A stretch of 64,000 bases of DNA from the NCBI GenBank assembly GCA_024734555.1, contig JANPWX010000211.1, forward strand, positions 1,660,216-1,724,215, in the 5' to 3' direction. This DNA comes from Trochalopteron elliotii (Eukaryota > Chordata > Aves > Passeriformes > Leiothrichidae). This document shows positions 11,676 through 26,400 of this stretch, piece by piece. Under the pieces are notes generated by a model. The model saw only the letters and a program-made list of their open reading frames with translations, ran no database searches and was not told the origin of the DNA. A program made the position numbers and the translations under genes. Every line of letters begins with the position of its first letter. The first letter of the stretch is position 1.

Positions 11676-14600
11676 TTCTTAGCTGATCATGCAAGAACAG
11701 AGATCTGCAGGGGCAAACCTGTTGTTGACATCCAAGAGAAGGGAGAATTCCCTCATTCCCATCATTGCCTGACACCTCGTGACAAACCAGGTATGGGTGC
11801 AGATGCTGTGGGAGGATGAGGGTGTTGATGCCAGTTTGGGTTTTGCCTTTTTTTCTTCTCTATGTTTTCTGTAGCCTTCACACATATATTTGTAGCTCTG
11901 TAGCCTATTGTATTAGTGACTAGTTTTCTCAGTACTTTTCCCTGGCCTTTCCCCAGGCAGAAAGACAAAACAAATTCCAGAGCTCCAAGCCCTGGGAGAT
12001 GCAGGGCCCTGTGGTGTCTTGGTTCTCCCTGGGATCCAAGGCCAAGAACAACTCCTGGCGATCCATTCTCATGGACAAAGCACAGCCACTGCTGAGGGGG
12101 GCTCCAGAGAAGGGGCTTGACCTGGGGGGGAATTGCATCACCACCTGTCCTCCTGATTGGTGCTTTTTATCATTTATGCTAATTTCCTAAAACCTAAAAA
12201 GATGTACTCATCCCTGTAGGGATGGGCTTTCGTGGACATCTTTCCATAACTGCCACCAAAGGCCTTCAAATAAAGATCCACTCTTATATTATTTCCTTAG
12301 TAAAATGATCTCGAGTCTCATTTCCATGTTGGGAAAAAGGCAACACTGTACACAGGGCACAGAGAGCTCACAGTTATGCCAGCTCAGCACATCTTGTGTT
12401 TGCCTTCAACTTCAGCAAAGATGCACAAAATATGTTTTAAATCACTCCTAGAAATAATTGCTTTTCAGCCATTGAGGTTTTGTCTTTTTTCAGTCATTTC
12501 CATCTCTCTTACCCCATCTGATTTTACTGATGGAGTTGGATGCAGATGTTACACACATTATTAATCTAAAGCCTCCCTCCTGTCCTAATTAAGGACTTTA
12601 GCTTAGCTCTTAGAGACTTCATAATGTCACTTGTGATTGTGTAACTGAGTTTGATAGCATCAAAATATAATCCAGTGGACTCTATTGTCTTGAGAACTCA
12701 TTTTTATTAAGGTGGTTTACATTATGAAAATATTACACTCTAGAGATCTATTAGCCACTGGGTGAAACTGACCAACCTTGATTTTCAAAATAAATGGGAA
12801 GTACTGAATTTATTCATTTATTAGTTCTCCTGAGAACTCATTCAATGCTCTTCATTCAGGCTTCGAGGAAGCAGATAAAAACCATCAGCCTTTGTGAAGT
12901 CAGAAAAATTGAGGAGACAGGACACTTTGGCCAAGGTCATGAAAGAAGCCGCCAGGCAGAGCAATCAGTGAGCAGAACTCTTTAGGTTCTCCACTAAAGC
13001 CTGCTTCCTTCTGGGCTGCCTCTAACATGGATGGAAAATCTGAACCCAGTTCAAGTGTTTTGTCATTGCCGTTAACGCTGCTGAAATTGATTTTTTGACG
13101 TAGGGAATTGACGTGAATTCCCTATATGAGCTATGCATTAATATCTGTAACTGTAATCTATAACTTAATTGTATTTATTCTGCAGCAAAGTTTTATAATT
13201 GCAACCGCCACTTCTTATCTTTATCAGATAAAGGTTGCATTACTTAGACATTGAACTGGAATACTGATGGATAGATTTTGAATTAAAAGAATCTATAGAA
13301 AGAAGTCTGAGGTTTTTTCTTAGGTACTTCCACGACAAGCACAATTTAGATAAGAAAATATGTATCTCCTTTGGCTTGTTCATGCCTGACCATAAAAGCT
13401 GAAATGCCCTTTTAATGCAGGGTCTGATCCATTAGAAGAATATTTTAAAGAATCAGTTTTGTCAGACAGAAACAATCCTCTTTACCTCATCTGAATAACA
13501 CTTCATAGAGATACTTTCAAATGTCTTAGACCTCAAGTTTCCACATAACTCATAAGTGATAGTATTCAATGATAGAAAGATTTTGCTTCCAGTTCCAGAA
13601 TCCCAATGAAGAGAAAAATTTGTATCAGCTGTTGCAATTAGTGCACAATTTTGGGTTCACCATTTAGAAAAAGGTTAAAACCATTCTTGTGATAACCCCA
13701 AGGACTTAAGGCCAGTGTTGCAGAAGGGCTGTAAACTGGGTCTAGAGCTCTTGATGGAAATCGCCACTAATACAGCCTGTTTTCCTTCACTGTGCTGCTA
13801 TCAGTGCACAGAACTGTTACCCCACTCCAGGAAAATCCCTGGATAGGTGAGTGTATCTATTTTCTGCCTGCTTTCTTTTTGCCATAAATCACTTTTACTG
13901 CTTCAGATATAGAAAAAAAAACCAGCTCAGAAAGCCAGCAGCAAATCACAGGGTCAATGAGTACCCTCATCCTGTGCTGCTGCATCTCTCTTAGAATGTC
14001 ATGTCATTATTTCCTGTTGATTAAGGGATGCTCTGTGCACTAAATCTCATGAATTCACTCCTCTGACAGTGCTGTATGGTTAATTCTTTTCTATCTGCAT
14101 CTCCAGCTCCACAGCAGCATCCCTCCTGTGGGAAAGGCTCTGGCTTCCTTCTGCCACACCCTGTTTGAGGAATGAACCAGTGTTTAACTCTCCAAAGCAT
14201 CCTGGAACACTGGAAAATAATTTGTTGGAGTAACAGTGGCATTTTGGTATCTGTCTGATCTTTTGGTGAATTCCTGGCAATTATTTGATAGAAATAGCAC
14301 TTGGGATGAAAATTTAATCTTTAAAGCAAATCTAGGTTGAAAAATCCCAGTATTGTCTGCTGTAGTTGAGTGAGTTCATCCCCTCAGTGCTGTTAAAATG
14401 CAGCACACCCTGAGCTGGCTAAGGCAGCTGTATAATCAATCAATAGTTGAGGATGGGCCAAGCAAGGTAATCCAGGACACATTGCTGAAGTTAAGATTTC
14501 ACCCAGATACATGATGACAGGTTTGGTTCCTAACAGCAGTGAGGCCACGTGGTTTCAGTTACTGGATGCACATGCATGCCAAGCAGGGGAAGGAGCATTT

Positions 14601-15100
14601 ATGTCTGTTTTATTGACATTGGCACTGGAAAACTGAATTGAAGTAAGGAATTGATAAATATGGTAATTTCACTTTTCAGTAAAATCTACCAAGTACATTT
14701 ATTATAGAAGAAGATAAAAGAGAAAATAAAGTTTCTTAAATTCTGTATTTTAGATGAAAAATTATGGATTTTCATAGAGATTTACCTATACCTGCATCTA
14801 CCTATATATAATATAAAAGAATGTCAGGCTGTGTTTCACTAGAAGAGTAAAAGAAAAAAATGATTGAAACTTGAAAACCTGAGACCTAAATATAATCTCA
14901 GATTAGGAAAGGATTCCCCAGAAATTCATAGTAATTTTTATGATGATGTGTTTCTCCAGTTTGTATGTGGAAAAAAAAAATCAATTGATAAGGAGAGTTA
15001 CTTTCAACAGAGCATTGAAAACTACTTTTCCAAATTTACATTAAAAGCTTCCCAGAAACTGGAGAACTACACAAGTGCATTTTTTACATACTAACTGGGT

Positions 15101-15145
15101 GGAAGGAAGGAAGGAAAGGAAGGAAGGAAGGAAGGAAGGAAGGAA
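15101..15145. repeat. (GGAA)n microsatellite
   Basis: GGAA/GGAAA tract of about 45 bp with one interruption (an extra A). Tandem GGAA can attract ETS-family factors, but nothing here shows function. Confidence 0.95.
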
Positions 15146-18100
15146 AACAGCTTGCCTAGAATAGATTTTTCCCACCTGCCCCTTTTAGACTGTGTTTGAA
15201 GTTATAGTTACTGTAGATTTTTGGCTCTATCATGACTTTATGGAAATTTCCAGGTGATCTGAGGTTTGATCAGAGCAAAACCCAGTATGGATACAAGTGT
15301 GTCCTGTTTATGAACACGGACACAGGCTGCCAGGGGTGTGGGAGCAGCACAAATGAAGTGTCAGCTCTGACTTCTGCAGTAACAGCCATGAAAAAGGAAT
15401 TTGTGCTGGGAAGTATTTCTCCAGCACCATTAGACTCCTTATGAGGAGTCTCCATTCACGACAGTGGGAAAACAAAGTCCTGTGCTGAAATGAAATGTGT
15501 TACGTGTGAAAATATAGATAACTGGGCAGTTTTTTCTAGCTTGCCAAACATAAAGCAAAGTCGTTGCAGTAAGCTATATATCTGTTAGAGTGATGTTTAT
15601 CATGGCCTTTGTTGCTGGTAAAAGAATCCTGTCAGGGAAAAGAGGAGTCTTGTCGTTCAGGATATTGTGCTCCATTGCTTGCCAGCTGAAAGATGAGGAG
15701 AACTTCTGGGGAGAGCACTGCTGCATGAATTAGCTCTGCTACCAGGAGATTGAAACCAGGGGGCATTTTAAGGTAGAAAAAAATGTCTGTTAGAACGATA
15801 TTCAGCACAAGGGGAAAGCATTATTCCTTTTCCTCCTCGTGACTACTACAGCTACATCTTCAGCCAGCAGTGCTGGGGTTCAAAGAGCACCACGTTGTAA
15901 GAGTGGCAGTGACAAAGTGCAGCGTGGCTGGAAGGGCTGGGAGCTCTGTGAACACACAGCTGGGAAATTGCCTCATGGCTGCCATCCCTTGGAACGTGCC
16001 CATGGCCTTCCAAGGCTGATTTGCCACCTCTGTCCCACAGATCCTCCACTCACAACTCAAGGTTCTGTTGCTGCGTGGCAATCAGGGGTAGCTGGAGGTT
16101 CAAAGAAGACATCACATCATCATCACCTTTCCCTAGTGGCTATTACACACACAGTTCCAGGCTCTAATTGGATGCCTTAGAAGTTTAGATTTATCAAAAG
16201 CAGCCCAAGACTGTTCCTTTCCCCCCCTTTAATACATTTTCATTAGTGTCTGACCCAGCAGCTGCTGGTTAATCTCCTTTTTATCTCCTCAGCACATCAA
16301 CATAACTTTTTCCTTTCTGTCAGTGATAGCATTGTGCTTTAATGGTTCCCATATCAGGGCAGAGATCTGAGTCCCTTGCAGAATCCCATTCAAGGGCATT
16401 GGCAATGCAGACAGGTAGGTTGAATTTAGATATTTAAATACAACAAGGAAACATACTTGCATTAATCTTAACGTGGAAGTTAATTAATTAATCTTAAACA
16501 TGGAAACACCAACTTTTTAAATCCTTGGCAAAATTACAGGTAGTCTTGTTGTCTTGCCAAAAGATAAAAAAGAAATTAAAAAGTGTCATTTCAGCAAGTA
16601 CTTTCACTGTGAAAAGACCAAATTATAAGCAAATAAGCACCAAAACGGCCCATGGTACATCTTTAAAAAACTGAATTTTCTAAAATTTAGGAGTACTTAC
16701 ACTATAAAGAAAGGGAGTATGAAAAAAGGAAACATCTTCTTGTTCTGCCCAGCTGTTTCATGAGCAATTATTTCTGCCTGGTGGAATGCACCTGCTGCAC
16801 AACAAAATAAAATGCACTCTAAAAATGTTGTAGTGGGTCCAGGAAGAGGTTTACTTCACAGAGAAATATCTCATATGAAAAGGGCCCTTTTCTGTGCATA
16901 GCTAGTACATTTATTTTTTTCTCTCACATGATCCAGTGTCTTGAGGTTTGATGCTTCATGGAGGAACTGCAATGAACTGTTGGTCAGCTCTGTGATTGAA
17001 AGCTGTACTTATTTTGCTATTGATGATTTTGCTGTTGTGGGGCCTTTTCCTTTTCATTGTGCAGGGAAGACTTAAAAGAAGAACATTATTATTTATCTGG
17101 GGATATTTTCTACATTTACCTTCACTTGACTAAGATTTGGACATTCCCTTTTCCAATTTTTGGTGTGTAATGAGTCCTGAAAACAAATCACTTCAGGAGA
17201 ATTTGTGACTGAGAACGTACCTAAATGTCCCTGAAGTCCTACAAGCTGCAGTGGGAAGTCCTGCGTGATATGAATCAGATTTTCAAAGCATTTTTGTGGC
17301 CGAAGAGGGAAAAAGGCTCTCCTGAAAACATCCACAGGATGTTCAAGCAAATTAGGTACTTTTTAACTGTTAATTTTAACTCAAAGTTAAGCACCTGGCA
17401 AGGTTTTTGAGTGACCTTCAGCAGTTTAAGTACCTCCTTGTTTCTTTGGTTCCCAAAATACATTTGGAAAGACAGTCAAAAATAGATCCTTCCATGCTGA
17501 GAGGTGGAACAAGAATTGGAATTTTGTGTAATGTGGTAATTCAAATGTCTACAAGGTGGACTTGCTGTGAGAGGAAAATACATTATAAGGGGTTGAGCAT
17601 ATGTTGAAAAAAATGTTATCTGAAATAATTCTGCATCTGTGTTTGGGAGTCATTTTCCTTGTGTTCAATTGCACAAAAGATGACAAGAGAAGTTTCTAGT
17701 GGAAGTTTGGGGCATTTTAGCCCTTAAGGAGCTGGAACCAGACTGTTCACAGGTTATTTTGCTAAGGAACTCTGATGTTCTACTTCTTTTTTGTTTGGCT
17801 TGATAGGGAATGAATCATCAGTTTCTGCATCATTTGGGAGTGTGAAATCTCGTGTGCAGCTCTTGTTTGTCTGGCTCCTGTCAGCCCCCGTGTCTCAGAC
17901 TGGCTGAAGCTGAGCTCAGACAGAGCTGGGATGATGTGTTACTGCTGCAGAGCATTGGGAAAGTCTGCTCTGTGCTTTTGGCTGCTTTTTTAGGTGTAAT
18001 AGGTCTAAAACTCTCAAGTAATTCTTTCAGAGTTAGAATTTATTACCAGTTCCACAGAGGAACTGAGAGACTTTCTGTGTTAATAGCTAAAATAGCAAAC

Positions 18101-21100
18101 GTGTTGGAATGGAGGAGTAGTGGTGGCTTGGCTTTCCAGCTGGGGCTACTTTAGACCATATGCTGCCCTTAAAGATTGTCCTGAGTAATTGTGTCTGATG
18201 AGCACTGATGGCATCAGTATGGTAATGGAGAGACTGCATTACATTGTTGTACCCAAAGCTGGGTGCGTGGTGGAGCTGCTCACTGCTGTGTCTGAGTAAG
18301 TTCTTTCTGTGTTGCTGTAACACACATAAAATGGCACTTTTCTCTTCTTTTCCTCTACAAAAATAACCTTGGAAATGTCAGCATCAAGAATGGCAACATG
18401 TTTCTTGACAGGATGAGTGAAAGATCACACAGTCATTTCACAGAAGTTCTATTGAGTTGTGTTAACATCCTCTGCATGCCCTTAGCATGCCCAGCTGGAG
18501 AGAAGTGTTGGAAATTGGAATGGTTATGGATGACAAGCATCAGTGCCTTGGTAAGAAAATATGATTCAAATCATGCTGATTGCAAATTAGAGAAGGGGAG
18601 CAAGCAACTATTGTGAGTCTTCTTGCACTGGATGGAATGTTAAATTCCAGTGAGCTCCCCCCATATGCTGTGGTTCTAAGCCTCACCAAATTATAATTGT
18701 GACTGCACTGCATTACAAAAACTTCCTTTTTGTAGTAAATCCACTGACTTGCGTGAGAGAAAAACTCAGTGGGAACATCAGGATGGAGAGGAACTTTTAT
18801 GTTTAACCCCAAATTTCAGTACAATTCTGCATTAGGTCTTCATCACTGCTTGTGTTTCACCTCTGCTCTTCTGCACTGTTGTCTTGTGTAGCTGGAGGGA
18901 GAGGGGAAATAAAGGCCAGTCAGGCACAAGAAAGCTCTGCAAGTGAGCCTAAAAGCATTTAAAGGACTGCCTATTTTTGCAGTGTGCTGCTGATAACCAT
19001 GTTCTGTGTGTTTCTGCACAAACACGCACAAGTTTTAAATGTTAGCTACTCTATAATGCTGATGGAACCATAAATAATTGTTTGTGCTTCTGCTCCAATC
19101 TGGAATTGTCAAATAGCTGAATATTTAAATAAAGTATTTTAAATCTGGAATGCTCTTGTCACAATATTGACCTTTTATTTGCTCAGCACTAGGATAGTGG
19201 TGTACCACAAGACAAATGGTCTCTTGTTATGTAAATAAGTGTAGAGTCAATAACCACAGACTGTTTCCTATAATTCTTTCCTCCCTTCCTTTAATAAAAA
19301 TGTTGCCATTGAAAGAGAGAATTTTATTTTGCCTTCATGGCGCAGAAACTTAATTGTCAGGCAATCTTATTGAAGGGTTTGGTGAAGAACTGAAATGCCA
19401 TTTTGCTTAAATGTTCAATGTGGATTCTTATTATTAGCTATTAATATAGAGAAGATGCTTGCCCTGGTAATAAAACACATGGTGCTAAAGGGACTCTACT
19501 TTTATGTGCCCTTTTGCTAGACGGGGCAAATTATTTAAATAAACATTTGATTTGAGGTGAAAAAAAACCTCCTTGAAATAGAAATAGCTGCACCACCCAG
19601 GTAATAATCCAAGACAAATGTGCTACTGATAGCGGGTGAAAGGAGCAATAGCTGGTAATGTGTTCTCTGATTACAGATGAGGCTGTCCAAAAGAGAATAT
19701 AATACAAAAATATACATAATAGGAAGTTTTATTAATGTTGCAATGGTGAACTCTTGCTTTTTCCTGTCAAGTTTCATAGAGTAGAGCCAAGCAGATGACA
19801 GACATTGATGGAAGTGGGTGTACCCAGGGGAGCACATCTGTGCCACGCCAGGACTCTGCTGTGCTCCACTGCTCAGTCCCCTGGGAGACTCTTTGGGAAT
19901 CTGATGCTCCTTCTTGTTGTGAGGAATTTGCCATTCAGCCCGTGTTTATTTTACAACGAAACTGTTACACAGATCATACTAAGGAACTCCTCCCCATCCT
20001 TCACAACTGGACTGTTGCATAAATGTACACTGTAACCCCAACTCTTATTTCAGTTCTGGTTTCCATGGCTTAGATTGTAAGAGATGAAAACAGCCAAGTT
20101 TATACAGAAAGAAAACCTGACTGGCATGGACAAAACAGGGAATGGCTGTTTAGTGGGAGGAATTACATTATAATATACCTGTAGCTTGCAGGTTCAAGTA
20201 AACAAAAAATGTTTTCCCAGGAATGGGAAAAGCCTGTTTTGTTTACACTTTCCATTCACACTGCTTCTGTAGGTACTGGTCTTTCCTAACAAAATATAAA
20301 GTATCCATTATCTGAAGGTATTGCAGTTCTGTAAAAGTACAGAGTAGCAAACCATGGCTGAAATTCTGTTGAAGATCAAGAAACAAAGTTTGATTCCTGA
20401 GTAGCAAGCAATCCTGGATATGAATTCCCCGTGAAAGTCTTGGTTACTAAGTAGTTATGAAATAGTCAGAGAGGCAGATGTTTGTCAAGTAACTATTGGA
20501 TGCTATACATTCAGTAAGCATCTATTTTATGGAGAAAGTCTTGAATTCCATTTCATGGTAACAGTTGTTAAAGATTCATGGAAACAGCATGGTTAATTTT
20601 ACAGACATTAATTGGAAAGCATCATTGTGGAAGCAATGAATGAACATATTTTCCTTTTCCAAGGGGAAGGGTTGCTGCAGTGAGGTGAGAGGTTACAATT
20701 ATTATGACAAGCAGTTGAGATGATTTGAAGCGAATCTATTCAAAGTTAAACATTTCTGAAGTTTTTGTATTTTCCACCCAAGAGCTGTGGAAGAGTTCTG
20801 CAAGTTTGCCTTTCCTCCATAATTAGCAGCAGGTTACATTGCTTCTGCTTGATAAGCCATTAGTTATTAGTATGGTGCTAAATTTGCCCTTTTACCAAAT
20901 GACCTAAAGGGGAAAAGCTGTCTGTTTGATTACAATAATAATAGCTTTTAACAATTGGATTTACTTAGCTAGATGTTAATTGATCCACTTACAACCTTCT
21001 GCAAAAAGAGTTTGTGAATGTTACACAAGACTGGAGAGAGCTGCAGGCAAAAATTAGAAGACAGCTGGTGAATTAAGGGTTATGAACTGCCAAGTTCTAT

Positions 21101-22095
21101 TGAAGGAAAACTACATTTCAAAAAAGGTCTCAGTCAGGGCTGAACATTAAAAAAATCCTGCCAAGTTTATCTGGGGATAGTGATGTGAGCCATCACTTTA
21201 TTACAGTTACTTTTACTTGTTTGTTTTCTTGCTCTCCTTGGGGCTGAAGAGTAGAATGATACCTGGAGGGTGCCCATGATTATGAATCAATAATTAGAAA
21301 CTTGAAGTAAAAAAGTTTCTGTGTCCAATAATCTTTCAAGAAAAACAAATGGCTGATGCACTAAAATTTGGCAACTGGGATATCCTCAATCTTGTGTAAG
21401 ATGATAAATAGCATTTTAAATAGGCAAGCCTTTGTAATTTCCCTTAAGCAGAGCAGCATTTCAGCCCAAGATCCATAGGTTTCTGATCCTTTCCCTCTCC
21501 TGCAACCTTTCTAACTTATTTAACTGTGACCAGTTTTGACCTGTCCCATTCCATGTACCAGAAAACTCAATCCCCATGAGCTGGGGGTCTGTCTGTCTGT
21601 TGGGATATCCGTTCAGCTATGGACACACAGCTGGCTGGCTAACACACTCTTCCAGGAGAGAAAAGTGGCTTTCTGCATGGACCTAGCTGATCAGACTCAA
21701 GTATATTTCCCAGAGACTTTAGCCATAAGTATTGCCAAGAAAAAAAAAAGGGAGAATTAAAGTAAATAATTTCATTGCATGTCTGTAATTCTGAGTGGTT
21801 TCATCCATAGATGTTGGAATGGTAACACAAGTATTTACATGGAGAGGGAGTATTATTCACCTGTTCATCATACAGGGATGCTTAAGTCTTCATGGATAAT
21901 ATCTTCTGGCTACTTTCTGAAGTAAAGCAAACCCCCAAACTAGAAAATTGAATTAGATGTCTGTTACAGCACATCTGGTGCTACACTCACAAGATACAGT
22001 ACCATGAAATACCATAATTCAGAAAGTTTACCATCCCTGCTGTGCTAACTTTGGACCTTACAATGGCTGTTTCTGAAGCTCCTTTTCTCCATTCT

Positions 22096-22191
22096 GTGTC
22101 CCTGCCCATGGCAGGCAGGTTGGAACTGGGGGATCTTTGAGGTCCCTTCCAACCCAGGCCATTCTGTGATCTGTGATTCCATGATTCCATG
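22096..22191 (+). mobile_element. CR1 LINE 3' end
   Basis: Clear CR1 3' segment: 'cctgcccatggcaggcaggt', 'gaggtcccttccaaccca', 'ccattctgtgat', ending in the tail repeat 'gattccatgattccatg'. It lies about 1.1 kb beyond the RBP1 polyadenylation signal. Confidence 0.9.
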
Positions 22192-23287
22192 TTAGATCAG
22201 GCTCACGGCTTCCCTATACAGGATTAATAACTGCATGTTTTAAAACACTCTGTTTAGTAGAGGATGGCAGCATTTGTTCCATTCACATGTCTAAAATGTC
22301 TCAGTCAGCACTGAGTCCCTGGGGAAGGCAAAAGCAGGGCTAAGCACAGGAGCTGCAGCAGAGCAGAAAAGGGATATTCCCATTTCAGAGCAGGCTCTGC
22401 CATGGTGATTTCCTGAATGAGTCCCTGGAAATGGCTGATAACAGCCATTACAGGAGACACCTGGAATTCTGGGTTACATGCTAAAGCTTTGTGAATTTAA
22501 ACCTTTTTCAATTTGATGTTGACCTGGTGGTGCTCACTGTATCCAGTGAGTTGATGGACTGAAAATCTGGCAGTATTATTCCCCTCATTAATGTTTAATC
22601 AGTGTTCTGATTTCAACTGCAGGCCAAGGCTCTCCTACACTCAGCCTGCAGGAGAACACAGGACTATGATGGGCATAAAAACATCTGCAAATGATACTGT
22701 ACAAAGCAATGCTGGTCTCATCTCTGTGTAGTGTGTGTACAGCTAGAGACAGTTTCTAGCTATGATCTTACTCTCAGTGTCTCCAGAACAAGGAGAAAAA
22801 AAATCATGGGCAGATATTGGCTAAAGCATTTGGAAAAGGACTGCCCCTTAGCCATACTTTTGTAAGCATAGTTTTTTCCAAAGTATTGATCCATAAATTA
22901 ACTTGTTTTGAGAAATCAGTTTTTTATTTTTGATGGAACACTTCCAGTATAGAGCTACCACCAGAACTAATGGTAACATTCTCATTAGCCTGAATTCACT
23001 TCAGTGAATTCAGGATTTAAGTGCAAACTGCATCCTGCAGCTCTCATCTGCTTCCCTACAACTGCAGTTCACCAACTGAAAACTAGGCTAATGCTCTGAA
23101 ATGTCTATTGAGAGTAAAAAAACAGCTTACAAGGACTAAACCTCCAGCATCTTGTTTTATACCTAATAGTCCTTTTTTGGCATAGTCAAGAATTATGGTA
23201 TGCAGACATTTAGAGAGTTTAGTATCTTTAATTGGCATTTCTAAAAATAGTATTATTTGAAGTCACTTTTTAATTTCCTAGAAATAT

Positions 23288-23293
23288 TTTATT
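23288..23293 (-). terminator. RBP1: Candidate RBP1 polyadenylation signal
   Basis: AATAAA on the minus strand, about 135 nt past the RBP1 stop codon. This would give a 3' UTR of roughly 150-170 nt. Other AATAAA copies exist further on, near 22925. Confidence 0.6.
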
Positions 23294-23427
23294 CCAACTA
23301 TACAGTTCTAATGTGATCTTCATTTCTCTGTTTGCTCTTGTTGCTCAGGATGCTCAGCACCAGCATTTGGAGAGTTGGTGGCAAGTCTGCAAATTCTATT
23401 GTTCTTCACTCCTGTAGCAGCAGTAGC

Positions 23428-23481
23428 TCACTGCACCTTCTTAAAGACCTGCTTACAAGTGACTCCACACACTCTTATTTC
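23428..23481 (-). CDS. RBP1: RBP1 coding exon 4 with stop
   Basis: After acceptor TCCTCCTAG, 17 codons [17 protein letters not shown] and a TGA (23430-23428). It forms the last beta strand with Gln129. It is too short to be found by ORF length; the assignment rests on the family peptide and on phase. Confidence 0.95.
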   Translation of the reverse strand, partial: EIRVCGVTCKQVFKKVQ

Positions 23482-26400
23482 CTAGGAGGAAAAAATAATT
23501 AAAAGCCACAACTTTTACTTAGGACACAAACATTATAGATTCATGTGTACATCCAGCTTAATTTGAATCCACAATTTTCTATTAAATTAGGTTGGGAGCC
23601 TTGGATGTATTTTAGCCTATTTTTCGTCCTAAGAGAAACTATCTGGTTTGGGTTTGTTTTCTGCTAAAAGGTGGAGAAAGGGAAGTCATTTTGGGATCTC
23701 AGATCTCAAAGGGCCAAACATGTTCCTGGTGCGTTATTCTCTATTTGCAGTGAATAATATGCAACTGCTTTAAGCCTAAGTAATGGGCATTCTCTATTTT
23801 GGATACATAAAGCAGTGGGGATGGATTTGCCTCACCAGTTCTGAATCTGTGTGGTGATGACAAATCCAGAAATCAGGGTCCACTTTAGCAACACCAGGCT
23901 CATGGCTACAAAAGGCAGGTGACTGTACAGAAGATTTGCTCCAGGCCTGTCAACCAGCACAGCAGAGAGGTTTGACTGAGCCCGAGCACCCTGGACGCAT
24001 AAAGCTGTTCCCTTGAGCTCCACAAGAGCTTTCCCAACCCCCTCCTGCTGATCTCTGGATCTCTGTGAGCTGGGCATGGGAAGGGGCACTTTCCATCCTG
24101 GGCTGGGATTTGTGAGGCTGCTGCTATTTGCCTGTTCACCCATCCCCGTTCCTGAAATTCCTCAAATTTGACCTGAGAACTGCACTCAGGTGTGTCCCCA
24201 GGCCGTGTGCCTGGGGCAAGGTTTAGGTGAAAGAAAAAGGAGTGTGGAAGCTCTTAAGGGACATAAAGACAGTGCTTATGCATGACCTAGCAAAAGGGTC
24301 ATTTTCATAGAACACCTTCCGGTTCAAGATGAGACTTTTAATAAAGCTCCTGGAATATTTTGAGGAAGTTATGCACATTTCTTATGCGGGACTTTGATAA
24401 AATGACTTAAAAAACCCTTAAACTAAGTAAATAGCCTTAACTGACATATGTTGCTGGACCCCAATAAGAGAAAGTGCTTTGTGCTGGGTTGGTGGAACAA
24501 CAGACTGATGCAGTGACTTTAGTCAGGACCTGTTCTGTTCACTCCTGCAGAGGTAACCCTGAAGAAGGAGTGTGCAATAAGGGCTGAGAGATCTGCTGAC
24601 AGTGACAAAAACTCCAGGATTGCAGAAGCAATCAATACAATAGAAAAGAGCAATAAAACTCAAAAGGAAATGGGGAATGGTCAAATAAGTCACTCACATA
24701 AAATGAAATCTAAAAAGAACTACCAAGTACAGACCACAGAATGAAATGAAGAAAATAGGAAGCAATAAACTACCAAAGGATGTGCTCCTACTCTCTGCAG
24801 AACTGTGAAAAGAATAAATTAACACTTGGCTCGTTGTGTAAAGTTCAATAGGATCATAAAGCTATTGAAGTATCAATTCTTTAAGGGTAACTGCTCATTG
24901 TATCAAAGCACTCTCAAAAGGACAGGACCTAGTAATCTTAGCTGGTCAAAAATAAGATACTAAAGGGAACTCTACTGTACTTTTAATGGAGAGAGCTGCT
25001 TTAACAAGGATTAGAGAAATAAAGAGGACATCTTTTGCAATTAATGAAATACAAGAAGTGAGAAAATTGAAATATTGAGGAAGGGGATCTAAAATACTTG
25101 GTTGCTTCCTTCGCATGAATTAATTTTTTACTGACTTTTGCATATGTGGGAGACAGACTGTGGTCAATTTTCCAAGTGCCAGTGAGTGAATGCATCAGCT
25201 GGCAGGTATGATCCAGAATTCTTCCCAGCCTTCTGAAAAGCAGCATCAGAGCAGCCAGGTTACCTTGAGCTACCTAAACTGGCACTAGACACAAGTATTC
25301 GAGCAAGTGAATCTGAGTTTCTGACTTCTAAAATCAACCTCCTAACAGGGACAAGTCTAGAAAGTGCTCTGGGCATGGAAGTCCATGGCCAGGCTGTGTA
25401 GAGGAGGAATCAGAGGAAGGATAGCAGAAGGCAGGGCTGAAGGAATTGGTGTTGGGGACAGAAGATGGGAAGAGATAATGCCTGGGAGCTAGCAAAGGCC
25501 AGAAAGCAGGTTGCCAGTCCAGAGAAATCCAAGAGCAACTGCTGCTGCTGTGTGCAGGGGAATGCAGAGATGTGCAGGACTGAGGGCAGCCAGGTGTGAG
25601 CTGAACTTTGGGCCAGGAATTGTGACAGGTAACTGGGAGCTGGCTGCCAGCAGAGAAGCTGGAAGGGCTGGAGCCTGCTGCCATGGGAGGCCATGGGAGC
25701 TGCCTGTGCAGCTGGGAGGAGTGTGGAAATACTGCAAGGTGCTTCTTGGAGGCAGTGTGCATGCACAGGAAATTCGGGCATCTCCTTTTTATTGCTGCTT
25801 CCCCTTCTCTAGGTGAGCCCATGGCCTCAGCTACAGAGTCCTCACTTACACAGCAACCTTCTCCCTGCCTGTGCTGCACCAAGTGCAGGTGGGAAGATCT
25901 GTCATATCCATTCCTCTCCTAAACTGGGTTCTGGGACCACCAATACTTTCTCAAAATTATGTTTAGCAATAAGGAAGGAGCTTGGGGTACTTCTGCAAAG
26001 ATTTCATAATTCTGCTACTGATTTGAATATTTAGAAGATATCCATTGAGCTTGCTGAATGCTAATAACACTGCACAGTGAGGAGAAATGGAGGTTGGAGT
26101 TTATTATCCCAGCAGGAACACTGCCTTTTACCCACCCTGATGAGAGAGTGAGGATGCTATAAAGAGTTATAGGACAAAAGAACAGAGATCTTCTTTCAGG
26201 TCCTGATAATTTAGAAAGATAAAAATGATGATCTGAAAAAAACATCAATTTCAAAAGCTTAATTGCTGTTTTAGTTCTCTAGGCTGTAATGTAGTGAGGC
26301 CCGTAATTATTTTAAAAGAACAATTGTGTATTTTTCCCTTATTGTTGGGTGCTCAGTTTCACAGCTCCCATACTGAGTATTTTACAGACTGTGAGGGACA

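Larger units (their letters stand above)
7400..23287. other. RBP2-RBP1 intergenic region
   Basis: Roughly 16 kb between the RBP2 promoter and the RBP1 3' end. It holds an LTR-like patch at about 11440-11675, a GGAA tract at 15101-15145 and a CR1 copy at 22096-22191. The rest is AT-rich unique-looking sequence with GC-richer islands (10820-11250, 11950-12150) whose ORFs show no recognisable protein family. No RNA gene was recognised. Confidence 0.7.

Noticed and set aside
25334..25882. Minus-strand ORF of 182 codons in RBP1 intron 3
   Set aside because: GC-richer patch with long ORFs in several frames on both strands. The translation is low in structure and not family-like, and there are no exon borders in phase with RBP1.
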